Shown: positions 34,467 through 43,956, counted from the stretch's first letter. The stretch is DNA of 64,000 nt from Stenotrophomonas sp. VV52 (GCF_002893095.1 NZ_PKQQ01000015.1:29568-93567), one strand, 5' to 3'. Notes: generated by a model from the sequence alone, not told the origin. Numbers and translations are program-made.

Positions 34467-35563
34467 GCGACACCCCGATGACCCCCTCCCAGCGCTACGC
34501 CGACGGCGTGGCCAAGGGCGAATGGCAGAACGACCCGGCCCAACACGCCGCCCTGGCGGAACTGGACCGCATCCACCTGGCCCTGCTCGACAGCGCCCAG
34601 GACGGCTGGCTGGACCGCCTTTCGGCCTTCTGGAAGAAGCCCGAGCCGGTCAAGGGCCTGTACTTCTGGGGCGGGGTAGGGCGCGGCAAGACCTTCCTGG
34701 TGGACCTGTTCTATGAGGGCCTGCCGATCGAGCAGAAGTACCGCACCCACTTCCACCGCTTCATGCGCGGCATCCACGAACGCCTGCGCGAGCACCAGGG
34801 CCAGAGCGACCCGCTGGCCAAAATCGCCCAGGAATGGCGGACCAGGCTGCGCGTGCTGGTGCTGGACGAATTCTTCGTCACCGACATCGGCGACGCCATG
34901 CTGCTGGCGCGCCTGCTCGAGCGCATGTTTGCCGAGGGCGTCACCCTGGTCACCACCTCCAATACGGCGGTGGAGAACCTGTACCTGAATGGGCTGCAGC
35001 GCGACAGCTTCCTGCCGGCGATCAGCCTGCTGCAGACCTACTGCGTGGAGCTGTACGCCGAAGGCACCGAAGACTACCGGATGCGCGCGCTGACCCACTC
35101 GCCGGTGTACCAGGCCCCGCGCGACGCCGAAAGCGACGCCTGGCTCGCCGGCCGCTGGGCCGCCCTGAGCGGCGGGCAGTCGCCCAAGCCCGGCAACATC
35201 GAGATCGAGGCCCGCAAGATCCCGGTCCGCGCGCGCGGCAAGAGCATCGTCTGGTTCGACTTCAAGGCCCTGTGCGAAGGCCCGCGCGGCCCCTCGGACT
35301 ACATCGAGATCGCCCACGAGTTCAACACCGTCCTGTTGGGCGACATCCCGCACTTCGACCGCACGAATGAAGACGCCGCCCGCCGATTCGTGAACCTGAT
35401 CGATGAGCTGTACGACCGACACGTCAACCTGGTCTGTACCGCCACCGACGCCCCGGTCGCCCTGTACACCGGCACCCGCCTGCAGGGCGCCTTCGAGCGC
35501 ACCGCCTCGCGCCTGATCGAAATGCAGAGCGCCGAATACCTGGGCACCCCGCACCGGGCGTAA
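34463..35563 (+). CDS. zapE: ZapE (AFG1-like) cell-division ATPase
   Basis: 366 residues. Walker A GGVGRGKT (70-77), Walker B VLVLDEFF and sensor 1 TTSNT are intact, and the FHRFMRGIHERL helix is a family mark of AFG1/ZapE. ZapE binds the FtsZ ring in E. coli and is needed during stress and low oxygen; mitochondrial relatives handle respiratory complex proteins. Start overlaps the hydrolase stop by ATGA. Confidence 0.92.
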   Translation: MSDTPMTPSQRYADGVAKGEWQNDPAQHAALAELDRIHLALLDSAQDGWLDRLSAFWKKPEPVKGLYFWGGVGRGKTFLVDLFYEGLPIEQKYRTHFHRFMRGIHERLREHQGQSDPLAKIAQEWRTRLRVLVLDEFFVTDIGDAMLLARLLERMFAEGVTLVTTSNTAVENLYLNGLQRDSFLPAISLLQTYCVELYAEGTEDYRMRALTHSPVYQAPRDAESDAWLAGRWAALSGGQSPKPGNIEIEARKIPVRARGKSIVWFDFKALCEGPRGPSDYIEIAHEFNTVLLGDIPHFDRTNEDAARRFVNLIDELYDRHVNLVCTATDAPVALYTGTRLQGAFERTASRLIEMQSAEYLGTPHRA

Positions 35564-35605
35564 CGCGGTGCCCCGGCCGGGCACCCTGGGAATGGAATCC
35601 CCCCG

Positions 35606-35631
35606 GTAGAGCCACGCCCTGCGTGGCTGCG
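35606..35631. repeat. single GTAG REP copy after zapE
   Basis: GTAGAGCCACGCCCTGCGTG plus GCTGCG, beginning at 35606. Confidence 0.75.
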
Positions 35632-35814
35632 CGCGGAGCCGGACCACGCCAATTCGTTACGCCCGCGTGACGCCATCGTTCCGTTTTTCAAACCCCTGCA
35701 TCACACCGAAAAGTCGCCCCTGACGCTTGACTGCGCACTCCATTTCCACAGGTCGGGACCGTTCGTCGGACGCCCTTCCCAGCCGCTCCTTGCGCCACAA
35801 GGGATTGCCCAGAT

Positions 35815-35862
35815 TCCCTACATTTGGCGTTGACTCGCCCATATACCCCCACTATCTTGTGG
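35815..35862. promoter_or_regulatory. two NrdR-box-like sites in the long nrdA leader region
   Basis: The 418-base gap before nrdA has no gene. Two 16-base sequences resemble the NrdR box (acaCwAtATaTwGtgt): 35815-35830 (weaker) and 35847-35862, CCCCACTATCTTGTGG (about 12 of 16 matches). Their centres are 32 bases apart, three helical turns, the usual NrdR spacing. NrdR is the ATP/dATP-sensing repressor of ribonucleotide reductase genes. The match was scored by eye. Confidence 0.45.
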
Positions 35863-36049
35863 CTGGCCCTTCCACCGACCCCAAGTGGTGGAGGCCACCG
35901 CCGAGCCAGTCGCGACAATCTCCGGGGGGAGGGATGACCGGCGTCACCACGGGAGCTGCAGTCGCGCTTCCTGAGACGCCCTCGTGCCACCCTGAAGACC
36001 TGAGCGCGCCACCTAGTGCCGCCCCAAATCACGCCAAGAGGAAAACGCC

Positions 36050-38434
36050 GTGAGCACCGAAACCAGCGCAGCCACCACTCAGGAAAGCGAATTCCTGCTG
36101 ACTTCGCCGCCGACCAATACGGCGATGAGCGTCACCAAGCGCAATGGAACGACCGAGCTGGTGGATCTGAACAAGATCGTGCGCGCGGTGCAGCGTTCGG
36201 CTGAGGGCCTGCATGCGGTCGACCCGATGCGCGTGGCTACCCGCACCATTTCCGGCCTGTACAACGGCGCCACCACCCAGGAGCTGGACGAGCTGTCCAT
36301 CCGCACCGCCGCCCTGCTGATCGGTGAAGAGCCCGAGTACGGCCGCCTGGCCGCGCGCCTGCTGGCCAACTACATCGCCAAGGAAGTGTCCGGCCAGGAA
36401 ATCCACGCCTTCTCGCAGTCGGTCGGCCGTGGCCACGAAGTGGGCCTGATCAACGACCGCCTGCTGAACTTCGTGCAGACCAACGCGCGCAAGCTCAACG
36501 ACGCCATCGACATCGGCCTGGACCTGAACTTCGATTACTTCGGCCTGCGTACCCTGTACGACCGTTACCTGCTGCGCCATCCGCACACCCGCAAGGTGAT
36601 CGAGACCCCGCAGCAGTTCTTCCTGCGCATCGCCAGCGCCCTGAGCGAAGACGTGCCGGAAGCCCTGGCGCTGTACAAGCGCATGGGCAACCTGGACTAC
36701 CTGCCGTCCAGCCCGACCCTGTTCAACTCCGGCACCACCCACGAGCAGCTGTCCTCGTGCTTCCTGCTGGACTCGCCGCAGGACTCGCTGGAATCGATCT
36801 ACTCCAAGTACGGCGACATCGCCCAGCTGTCCAAGTTCAGCGGCGGCATCGGCGTCAGCTACACCCGCGTGCGTTCGCGCGGCTCGCTGATCAAGTCCAC
36901 CAACGGCCATTCCAACGGCATCGTGCCGTGGCTGAAGACCATGGACTCGTCCGTGGCCGCGGTGAACCAGGGTGGCAAGCGCAAGGGCGCGGCCTGCGTG
37001 TACCTGGAAACCTGGCACGCCGACATCGAAGACTTCCTCGAACTGCGTGACAACACCGGCGACGAATCGCGTCGTGCGCACAACCTGAACCTGGCCAACT
37101 GGATCCCGGACCTGTTCATGAAGCGCGTGGAGACCGACCAGGAATGGTCGCTGTTCGACCCGCGCGTGGTGCCCGAATTCACCGACCTGTTCGGCGAAGC
37201 CTTCGAAGCGGCGTACCTGCAGGCTGAAGCGCAGGGCAAGGCCAACCGCACCATCTCCGCGCGCAAGCTGTACTCGCGCATGATGCGTACCCTTGCCGAG
37301 ACCGGCAACGGCTGGATGACCTTCAAGGACAAGTGCAACCGCGCCAGCAACCAGACCCTGCGCGCCGGCAACGTGATCCACCTGTCCAACCTGTGCACCG
37401 AAATCCTGGAAATCACCTCGGCCGAAGAAACCGCGGTGTGCAACCTGGGCTCGATCAACCTGGGCAACCATTTCGACGTCCACGGCGAATTCGACTACGA
37501 AAAGCTGGCCGACACCGTGCGCCTGGCCGTGCGCCAGCTCGACCGCGTGATCGACCTGAACTTCTACCCGATCGAATCGGCGCGTCGCGGCAACCTGCGC
37601 TGGCGTCCGGTCGGCCTGGGCTGCATGGGCCTGCAGGACGTGTTCTTCCGCAAGCGCCTGGCCTTCGACAGTGCCGAAGCCCGCGCGCTGTCGAAGAAGA
37701 TCGCCGAGACCATCTACTTCCACGCGCTGGAAACCTCGGTCGAGCTGGCCCAGGAACGCGGCAAGCACCCGTCCTTCGCCGACACCCGTGCGGCCAGCGG
37801 CGAGCTGCAGTTCGACGCCTGGAACGTGGTGCCGGAAGACACCGCGCGTTGGGACGCCCTGCGTGAGCGCATCAAGGAACACGGCCTGCGCAACTCGCTG
37901 ATGATCGCGATCGCCCCGACCGCGACCATCGCCTCCATCGCCGGCTGCTACGAGTGCGTCGAGCCGCAGGTGTCCAACCTGTTCAAGCGCGAAACCCTCT
38001 CGGGCGACTTCCTGCAGGTCAACCGTTACCTGGTGAACGAGCTGAAGAAGCTCGGCCACTGGACCCCGGAAATGCGCGACACCATCAAGCTGGCCGAAGG
38101 TTCCATCCAGGGCATCAGCCAGATCCCGGAAACCCTGCGCCAGGTGTACCGCACCGCATGGGAACTGCCGATGCGTTCGCTGATCGACATGGCCGCCGAC
38201 CGTGGCGCCTTCATCGACCAGTCCGCCTCGCTCAACCTGTTCATGGAAAGCCCGAACATCGGCGCCATGTCCTCCATGTACATGTACGCCTGGAAGCAGG
38301 GCATCAAGACCACCTACTACCTGCGTTCGCGTCCGGCCACCAAGATCGCCAAGACCACCGTCAGCAGCTACACCCCGGTCGAAGCCGTGGCCTGCTCGCT
38401 GGAAAACCCGGAAGCCTGCGAGGCTTGCCAATAA
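36050..38434 (+). CDS. nrdA: class Ia ribonucleoside-diphosphate reductase, alpha subunit
   Basis: 794 residues from a GTG start with AAGAGGA upstream. An ATP-cone domain (about 26-115) is the allosteric activity site. Catalytic residues are seen as Cys in SSCFLLD and in AVCNLGS (reducible pair), Cys of SNLCTEI (radical site), and the C-terminal shuttle pair CEACQ. Converts ribonucleoside diphosphates to deoxy forms together with NrdB. nrdB follows after 127 bases containing two REP copies. Confidence 0.96.
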   Translation: MSTETSAATTQESEFLLTSPPTNTAMSVTKRNGTTELVDLNKIVRAVQRSAEGLHAVDPMRVATRTISGLYNGATTQELDELSIRTAALLIGEEPEYGRLAARLLANYIAKEVSGQEIHAFSQSVGRGHEVGLINDRLLNFVQTNARKLNDAIDIGLDLNFDYFGLRTLYDRYLLRHPHTRKVIETPQQFFLRIASALSEDVPEALALYKRMGNLDYLPSSPTLFNSGTTHEQLSSCFLLDSPQDSLESIYSKYGDIAQLSKFSGGIGVSYTRVRSRGSLIKSTNGHSNGIVPWLKTMDSSVAAVNQGGKRKGAACVYLETWHADIEDFLELRDNTGDESRRAHNLNLANWIPDLFMKRVETDQEWSLFDPRVVPEFTDLFGEAFEAAYLQAEAQGKANRTISARKLYSRMMRTLAETGNGWMTFKDKCNRASNQTLRAGNVIHLSNLCTEILEITSAEETAVCNLGSINLGNHFDVHGEFDYEKLADTVRLAVRQLDRVIDLNFYPIESARRGNLRWRPVGLGCMGLQDVFFRKRLAFDSAEARALSKKIAETIYFHALETSVELAQERGKHPSFADTRAASGELQFDAWNVVPEDTARWDALRERIKEHGLRNSLMIAIAPTATIASIAGCYECVEPQVSNLFKRETLSGDFLQVNRYLVNELKKLGHWTPEMRDTIKLAEGSIQGISQIPETLRQVYRTAWELPMRSLIDMAADRGAFIDQSASLNLFMESPNIGAMSSMYMYAWKQGIKTTYYLRSRPATKIAKTTVSSYTPVEAVACSLENPEACEACQ

Positions 38435-38474
38435 GACCGGCGTGCCGGCCCCACCGGGCTGACACACCGCATCG

Positions 38475-38542
38475 GTAGCGCCGGCCGTTGGCCGGCCCTC
38501 AACCAACTGCTTTTGATCGTAGCGCCGGGCTCTGCCCGGCCG
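38475..38542. repeat. two GTAG REP copies between nrdA and nrdB
   Basis: GTAGCGCCGGCCGTTGGCCG at 38475-38497 and GTAGCGCCGGGCTCTGCCCG at 38519-38542, same orientation, different subfamilies. Confidence 0.75.
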
Positions 38543-38561
38543 CTCTTCGCAAGGAATCACC

Positions 38562-39581
38562 ATGGCTGACAAGCCCCGCCAAATGCTGCTCGATCCCGGT
38601 TTTGAACTGACCCTGCGCCCGATGCGCTACCCGCAGTTCTATGACATGTATCGCAACGCGATCAAGAACACCTGGACCGTGGAAGAAATCAACTTCCAGA
38701 TCGACATCAGCGACCTGCACACCAAGATGTCGCCGGGCGAGCGCCACCTGATCCACCGCCTGGTCGCGTTCTTCGCCACCGGCGACTCGATCGTGTCCAA
38801 CAACCTGGTACTGAACCTGTACCAGCACTTGAACGCGCCCGAAGCGCGCATGTACCTGTCGCGCCAGCTGTACGAAGAAGCGCTGCACGTGCAGTTCTAC
38901 CTGACCCTGCTCGACAACTACCTGCCGGATCCGGACGAGCGCGTCAAAGCCTTCGCCGCGGTGGAGAACATCGACTCGATCAAGAAGAAGGCCGACTTCT
39001 GCTTCAAGTGGATCGACTCGATCCAGGACCTCAAGCGCATCGAAACCCGCGAAGAGCGCCGCCAGTTCCTGCTCAACCAGATCTGCTTCGCCGCGTGCAT
39101 CGAAGGCCTGTTCTTCTTCGCCGCCTTCGCCTACGTGTACTACTTCCGTTCGCGCGGCCTGCTGCCGGGTCTGGCTTCGGGCACCAACTGGGTGTTCCGC
39201 GACGAAAGCGCGCACATGGACTTCGCCTTCGAATCGGTCCGCGTGGTCCGCGAAGAAGAGCCCGACCTGTTCGACGACAAGATGAAGCAGGAGGTCTACG
39301 ACATGTTGGCCGAAGCCATCGACTGCGAAGTGCAGTTCGCCGAAGACGTGCTCTCCGGCGGCGTGGCCGGCATCTCCACCCGCGACATGCGCGAGTACCT
39401 GCAGCACTGCGCCGACAACCACTTCGCCAAGCTCGGCATGGAGAAGAAGTACAACGTGCGCAACCCGCTGCCGTTCATGGAGCTGCAGGACGTGCAGGAG
39501 CTGACCAACTTCTTCGAACGCCGCCCCTCGGCCTACCAGGTGGGCGTGCAGGGCGAAGTCGCCTTCGACATGAACTTCTGA
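38562..39581 (+). CDS. nrdB: class Ia ribonucleoside-diphosphate reductase, beta subunit
   Basis: 339 residues. Metal ligands are visible in ATGDSIVSNN and in YEEALH, with the radical Tyr four residues after the His (ALHVQFY), so this is a tyrosyl-radical enzyme rather than a Tyr-less class Ic form. Other ligands are in QICFAACIEGLFF and RDESAHMDF. Generates the radical used by NrdA. AAGGAA lies upstream of the ATG; a terminator follows. Confidence 0.96.
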   Translation: MADKPRQMLLDPGFELTLRPMRYPQFYDMYRNAIKNTWTVEEINFQIDISDLHTKMSPGERHLIHRLVAFFATGDSIVSNNLVLNLYQHLNAPEARMYLSRQLYEEALHVQFYLTLLDNYLPDPDERVKAFAAVENIDSIKKKADFCFKWIDSIQDLKRIETREERRQFLLNQICFAACIEGLFFFAAFAYVYYFRSRGLLPGLASGTNWVFRDESAHMDFAFESVRVVREEEPDLFDDKMKQEVYDMLAEAIDCEVQFAEDVLSGGVAGISTRDMREYLQHCADNHFAKLGMEKKYNVRNPLPFMELQDVQELTNFFERRPSAYQVGVQGEVAFDMNF

Positions 39582-39606
39582 GTCCATCCAGAACGTGTCC
39601 CGAAAG

Positions 39607-39630
39607 ACCCCGGCGCTGCCGGGGTTTTTT
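39607..39630 (+). terminator. rho-independent terminator after nrdB
   Basis: ACCCCGGC pairs with GCCGGGGT around GCT (39607-39625), followed by a run of six T residues. Confidence 0.88.
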
Positions 39631-39700
39631 CGTTGCAGGCGTCCGTGTCACCGCCGCTGCCGTATCATCCGCGCGACACCCCTTCACACGGCCGCCCCCC

Positions 39701-40114
39701 ATGACCGCCACGCCCGACATCGTCCCGCCCACCGAAGTGCGCATGGCCGAAATCGTCTTCCCCAACCACACCAACCACATGGGCACCCTGTTCGGCGGCC
39801 AGGCGCTGGCCTGGATGGACAAGGCCGCCTTCCTGGCCGCCGCACGCTACTCGCGCCGCACCGTGGTCACCGCCCGCTCCGACCAGGTCGACTTCAAGCT
39901 GCCGATCAGCGTCGGCCAGATGGTCGAAACCGTGGGCCGCATCGTCGAAGTCGGCCGCAGCTCGATGAAGGTGGAAGTGGAGCTGATCGCCGAAGACCTG
40001 CACACCGGCGAGCGCAAACTGTGCACCCGCGGCCACTTCGTGATGATCGCGCTGGACGAAAACCACCACCCCACCGCCGTGCCCGCCCTGCCGGCCGACA
40101 TCGCCGGACCCTGA
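39701..40114 (+). CDS. acyl-CoA thioesterase, YciA-like hotdog
   Basis: 137 residues. The hotdog-fold start EIVFPNHTNHMGTLFGGQAL contains the Asn/His and Gly residues shared by YciA/BACH acyl-CoA thioesterases, followed by ALAWMDKAAFLAAARYSRR. Hydrolyses acyl-CoA esters; chain-length preference cannot be predicted. A -10-like TATCAT lies 33 bases upstream of the ATG. A longer open frame upstream is antisense-free but overlaps nrdB and is rejected. Confidence 0.85.
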   Translation: MTATPDIVPPTEVRMAEIVFPNHTNHMGTLFGGQALAWMDKAAFLAAARYSRRTVVTARSDQVDFKLPISVGQMVETVGRIVEVGRSSMKVEVELIAEDLHTGERKLCTRGHFVMIALDENHHPTAVPALPADIAGP

Positions 40115-40162
40115 ACAGGCCGGGGCGATTGCGAAGCCTGCAATCGCCCCCATCTAGCTGGC

Positions 40163-40978
40163 ATGCCTACGCCCCTGGCCGACTTCATCCATAGCGCGCG
40201 CCGCCTGTTCGTCCTGACCGGCGCCGGCTGCAGTACCGACTCCGGCATTCCCGATTACCGCGACGCCGACGGCCAGTGGAAGCGCACCCCGCCGGTGAAC
40301 TACCAGGATTTCATGGGCGGCGAGCCCACCCGCCAGCGCTACTGGGCACGCAGCCTGATCGGCTGGCCGCGCTTCGGCCAGGCCCTGCCGAATGGGACCC
40401 GTGCCGCCCTGGCCGCACTGGAAGCACGCGGCCAGGTGGAAGTGCTGCTCACCCAGAACGTCGACTGCCTGCACCAGCGTGCCGGCAGCGAAGCGGTGAT
40501 CGACCTGCACGGCCGCCTCGACCAGGTGCGCTGCATGGGCTGCGAAACCCGCAGCGATCGTGAGGCCTTCCAGCACACCCTGCTGGCCGCCAACCCCGGT
40601 TGGGAAACGCTCGAGGCGGGCATCGCACCGGATGGCGACGCCGACCTGGAGAACGTGGACTTCAGCGCGTTCAACGTCCCGGCCTGCCCGCACTGCGGCG
40701 GCATCCTCAAGCCAGACGTCGTGTTCTTCGGCGAAAACGTCCCGCGCGCACGGGTAGACGCCGTGCACGCCCACCTGCAGAACGCCGACGCCGTCCTCGT
40801 GGTCGGCTCTTCGCTGATGGTCTATTCCGGCTACCGCTTCGTCCAGGCCGCCGCCAAGGCAGGCCTGCCAGTAGCCGCACTAAACCTCGGCCGCACGCGC
40901 GCCGACGACCTGCTCACCCTGAAGGTAGAGCAACCCTGCGCCCCCGCCTTGTCATTCCTGCTGCCAGCTACCGCGTAA
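40163..40978 (+). CDS. SIR2-family NAD-dependent protein deacylase
   Basis: 271 residues. Sirtuin motifs are complete: GAGCSTDSGIPDYRD, TQNVDCLHQRAGS, the catalytic His in DLHGRL, and a zinc site made of CMGC and CPHC pairs. The pattern (GCSTDSGIPDYR, TQNVDxLHQRAG) is closer to class II sirtuins such as SIRT4 than to E. coli CobB. Removes acyl groups from lysines using NAD. Not linked to an obvious acetyltransferase here. Confidence 0.92.
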   Translation: MPTPLADFIHSARRLFVLTGAGCSTDSGIPDYRDADGQWKRTPPVNYQDFMGGEPTRQRYWARSLIGWPRFGQALPNGTRAALAALEARGQVEVLLTQNVDCLHQRAGSEAVIDLHGRLDQVRCMGCETRSDREAFQHTLLAANPGWETLEAGIAPDGDADLENVDFSAFNVPACPHCGGILKPDVVFFGENVPRARVDAVHAHLQNADAVLVVGSSLMVYSGYRFVQAAAKAGLPVAALNLGRTRADDLLTLKVEQPCAPALSFLLPATA

Positions 40979-41075
40979 GACTGTCTCCCGCACCGTTCCA
41001 CACATACGGTTGCCCGCAAACCCACTTCGCGGTGCAATACCCACCTGTTCTGATCTCCCCCCAAGTCGCCCGCCC

Positions 41076-42182
41076 GTGAGCCAGCTCTTCTCCCCCGTAT
41101 CCTTCGGACCGCTCCAACTGTCCAACCGCATCGTCATCGCACCGATGTGCCAGTACTCCAGCACTGACGGACTGGCCAACGACTGGCACCGCCAGCACCT
41201 CGGCCAGCTCGCCCAGTCCGGCGCCGGCCTGCTGATCCTCGAGGCCACCGCCGTCCTCCCCGAAGGCCGCATCAGCTGGGCCGACCTCGGCCTGTGGGAT
41301 GACGCCACCGAAGCCGCACTGACCTCGGTGATCGCCTCGGTCAAGCAGTGGTCGCCGATGCCGCTCGGCGTTCAGCTCGCCCATGCCGGCCGCAAAGCCT
41401 CGTCCCCCCGTCCATGGGACGGCGGCGGCCAGATCCCGGCCTCCGACCCGCACGGCTGGACCCCTGTCGCGCCCTCGGCAATGCCGTTCAACAAGACCGA
41501 CACCGTCCCCACCGAACTGGACGCCGCCGACATCGATGCCGTAGTCGAAGCCTTCGTCACCGCCGCCCGCCGCGCCGAACGCGCTGGCCTGGACCTGATC
41601 GAACTGCACGCCGCCCACGGCTACCTGCTGCACCAGTTCCTCTCGCCGCTCAGCAACCACCGCCAGGACGAATACGGCGGCTCGCTCGAAAACCGCATGC
41701 GCCTGCTCGTGCGCGTCTTCGACGCCGTGCGCGAAGCCGTCTCCGACCGCATCAGCGTCGGCGTGCGCATCTCCGCCACCGACTGGGTCGCCGGCGGTTG
41801 GGACATCGAACAGAGCAGCACGCTGGCCCAGATCCTCGACATGCGCGGCTGCCAGTTCCTGCACGTGTCCAGCGGCGGCCTCGACCCGCGCCAGCAGATC
41901 ACCCTCGAACCCGGCTACCAGGTGCAGTTCGCCGCCGCACTCAAGGCCAAGGTCCGCATGCCGGTGATCGCCGTGGGCCTGATCACCGACCCGGCCCAAG
42001 CCGAATCGATCCTGCGCCACAACCACGCAGATGCCATCGCGCTCGCGCGCGGCATCCTCTACGAACCGCGCTGGCCGTGGCACGCCGCCGCCGCCCTGGG
42101 CGATTCGGTCACCCCGGCCCCGCAGTACCTGCGCTGCGAACCGCGCGAAGCACGCGGCGTGTTCAACGCGCCAGGCGCGTAA
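41076..42182 (+). CDS. old yellow enzyme (YqjM/XenA-type NADPH:flavin oxidoreductase)
   Basis: 368 residues from the GTG at 41076; a TTG-started extension to 41010 is less likely. SQLFSPVSFGPLQLSNRIV, APMCQYSS (the Cys and Tyr that tune FMN in YqjM/XenA enzymes), HAAHGYLLHQFLSPLSN and DEYGGSLENRMR define the family. These enzymes reduce activated alkenes and xenobiotics such as quinones or nitro compounds with NADPH. Physiological substrate unknown. Confidence 0.9.
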   Translation: MSQLFSPVSFGPLQLSNRIVIAPMCQYSSTDGLANDWHRQHLGQLAQSGAGLLILEATAVLPEGRISWADLGLWDDATEAALTSVIASVKQWSPMPLGVQLAHAGRKASSPRPWDGGGQIPASDPHGWTPVAPSAMPFNKTDTVPTELDAADIDAVVEAFVTAARRAERAGLDLIELHAAHGYLLHQFLSPLSNHRQDEYGGSLENRMRLLVRVFDAVREAVSDRISVGVRISATDWVAGGWDIEQSSTLAQILDMRGCQFLHVSSGGLDPRQQITLEPGYQVQFAAALKAKVRMPVIAVGLITDPAQAESILRHNHADAIALARGILYEPRWPWHAAAALGDSVTPAPQYLRCEPREARGVFNAPGA

Positions 42183-42280
42183 CGCGTACCGGTAACGCCC
42201 CACCGCTGGTGGGGCGCGCCCGGGCGCACGCAGGAAGGTTTCAACTGACAGCAACGCTGCTCCTTCCGGCGCGGGTCCAC

Positions 42281-42292
42281 TAGACTCGACCC
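42281..42292 (+). promoter_or_regulatory. -10 box six bases before the purU ATG (likely leaderless)
   Basis: TAGACT at 42281-42286, then CGACCC and the ATG at 42293. Confidence 0.4.
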
Positions 42293-43144
42293 ATGCGCCC
42301 CGATTCCATCCTCACCCTCTCATGCCCGGACCGTACCGGGATCGTCTACCGCGTCTCCGGCCTGCTGTTCGAGCAGGGCTGCAACATCCTCGATGCGCAG
42401 CAGTTCGGTGACGACGAGAGCGGCCGGTTCTTCCTGCGCGTGCATTTCGACCGTGACTCGGGCCAGCCCATCGAAACCATCCAGAACCGGATGGCAGGCC
42501 TGGCAACCGACTTCCACATGGACTGGCAACTGCACGACGCCCGCCGCCGTGCCCGCCTGCTGGTGCTGGTGAGCAAGCAGGGGCACTGCCTCAATGACCT
42601 GCTGTTCCGCGCGCACAGCCGCCAGCTGCAGGTAGACATCGCCGCAGTAGCGTCCAACCATGAAGACTTCGGCGCCCTGGCAGGCTCCTACGGCATCCCG
42701 TTCCATCACCTGCCGGTCAACGCAGACAATCGCGCCGTGCAGGAGCAACAGATCATCGATCTGGTAGAACGCGAGCAGATCGACCTGGTCGTGCTGGCCC
42801 GCTACATGCAGATCCTGTCACCGCGCCTGTGCCAGACCCTGGCCGGCCGCGCCATCAACATTCACCATAGCTTCCTGCCCAGCTTCAAAGGTGCCCAGCC
42901 GTATCACCAGGCGCACGCCCGCGGCGTCAAGATCATCGGCGCCACGGCACATTACGTCACCTCCGACCTCGACGAAGGCCCGATCATCGAACAGGACGTC
43001 GCACGAGTCGATCACGCAATGACCCCACGCGATCTGGTCCGCCTCGGCAGCGACACCGAATCGCAGGTACTCGCGCGTGCCGTCCGCCGCCACGTAGAGC
43101 ACCGCATCATCCTCAACGGCCACCGCACGGTAGTGTTCCGGTAA
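42293..43144 (+). CDS. purU: formyltetrahydrofolate deformylase
   Basis: 283 residues. An N-terminal ACT domain (about 5-80, LTLSCPDRTGIVYRVSGLL) is followed by a formyltransferase-like hydrolase domain with NIHHSFLPSFKGAQPYHQA and ATAHYVTSDLDEGPIIEQ, carrying the catalytic Asn/His/Asp set. Releases formate from 10-formyl-THF and balances one-carbon pools; the ACT domain is the expected Met/Gly sensor. Confidence 0.94.
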   Translation: MRPDSILTLSCPDRTGIVYRVSGLLFEQGCNILDAQQFGDDESGRFFLRVHFDRDSGQPIETIQNRMAGLATDFHMDWQLHDARRRARLLVLVSKQGHCLNDLLFRAHSRQLQVDIAAVASNHEDFGALAGSYGIPFHHLPVNADNRAVQEQQIIDLVEREQIDLVVLARYMQILSPRLCQTLAGRAINIHHSFLPSFKGAQPYHQAHARGVKIIGATAHYVTSDLDEGPIIEQDVARVDHAMTPRDLVRLGSDTESQVLARAVRRHVEHRIILNGHRTVVFR

Positions 43145-43193
43145 CGGGTTCCATCCGACACGTGGCACTGGAAACACACCGGCGCGTGACCCC

Positions 43194-43220
43194 GTAGTGC
43201 CGGCCGCCGGCCGGCTCCTC
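43194..43220. repeat. single GTAG REP copy after purU
   Basis: GTAGTGCCGGCCGCCGGCCG then GCTCCTC, same subfamily as 8831-8900. Confidence 0.75.
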
Positions 43221-43259
43221 AGCGACAATAGGTTCCCCGACAGCACCCCGGAGCAACAC

Positions 43260-43898
43260 GTGTCATCACCCTACTGGGGAGAGTTCCTCGCACTCGCCGT
43301 CATCCACTTCCTCGCGGTCGTAGCCCCGGGCCCTGACTTCGCCGTAGCCGTCCGCCAAAGCGTCCGCTTCGGCCGCAAGGCCGGCATCTACACCTCTCTC
43401 GGCATCGGCGCAGGCATCTCGGTCCACGTGATCTACACCCTGATCGGCGTGGGCGCGCTCCTGCACACAACCCCGTGGCTGATGACTGCAGCCAAATGGC
43501 TGGGCGCCGCGTACATCTTCTACCTGGGCGTGAAATTCCTCGCCAGCAAACCGGGCAGTGCGGGTGGTGTAGTCGCCGACGGGAAGCCCGAGGCAGCGCA
43601 GCAAAGCCTCAGGCAGGCATTCGTCATCGGCTTCATGACCAATGCCACAAACCCCAAGGCAACCCTGTTCTTCCTCGCGGTGTTCACCACGATAGTCAGC
43701 GCGAAGACCCCGTTGCCCATCCAGCTGCTCTACGGCGCATGGATGTGCCTGGTCAACGCCGCATGGTTCGTACTGGTCAGCGTCGCCTTCTCAACCGCAG
43801 CCGTGCGACAGAAGTTCCTCAGCACCAGCCACTGGTTCGAGCGCGTAATGGGCGTGCTGCTGATCGGGTTCGCGCTGCGGTTGGTGTTCATGGCGTAG
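43260..43898 (+). CDS. LysE/RhtB-family amino-acid exporter
   Basis: 212 residues from a GTG start preceded by GGAG (CCGGAGCAACAC). Six membrane helices; the conserved VVAPGPDFAVAVRQS of helix 1-2 and GFMTNATNPKATLFFLAVF of the middle helices mark RhtB-type exporters of homoserine, threonine or related amino acids. Specificity unknown. Confidence 0.88.
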   Translation: MSSPYWGEFLALAVIHFLAVVAPGPDFAVAVRQSVRFGRKAGIYTSLGIGAGISVHVIYTLIGVGALLHTTPWLMTAAKWLGAAYIFYLGVKFLASKPGSAGGVVADGKPEAAQQSLRQAFVIGFMTNATNPKATLFFLAVFTTIVSAKTPLPIQLLYGAWMCLVNAAWFVLVSVAFSTAAVRQKFLSTSHWFERVMGVLLIGFALRLVFMA

Positions 43899-43902
43899 AA
43901 GC

Positions 43903-43956
43903 GGCCGGGCAGAGCCCGGCGCTACCTGGGGCCAGCCGGGCAGGGCCCGGCTCTAC
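43903..43956. repeat. two GTAG REP copies, direct
   Basis: GGCCGGGCAGAGCCCGGCGC ending CTAC at 43925 and GCCGGGCAGGGCCCGGCTC ending CTAC at 43956; the second runs into the last bases of the symE-like gene. Confidence 0.75.

Noticed and set aside
36029..38572. Minus-strand open frame of 847 codons over nrdA
   Set aside because: Pure antisense of nrdA; no motif and no ribosome site.
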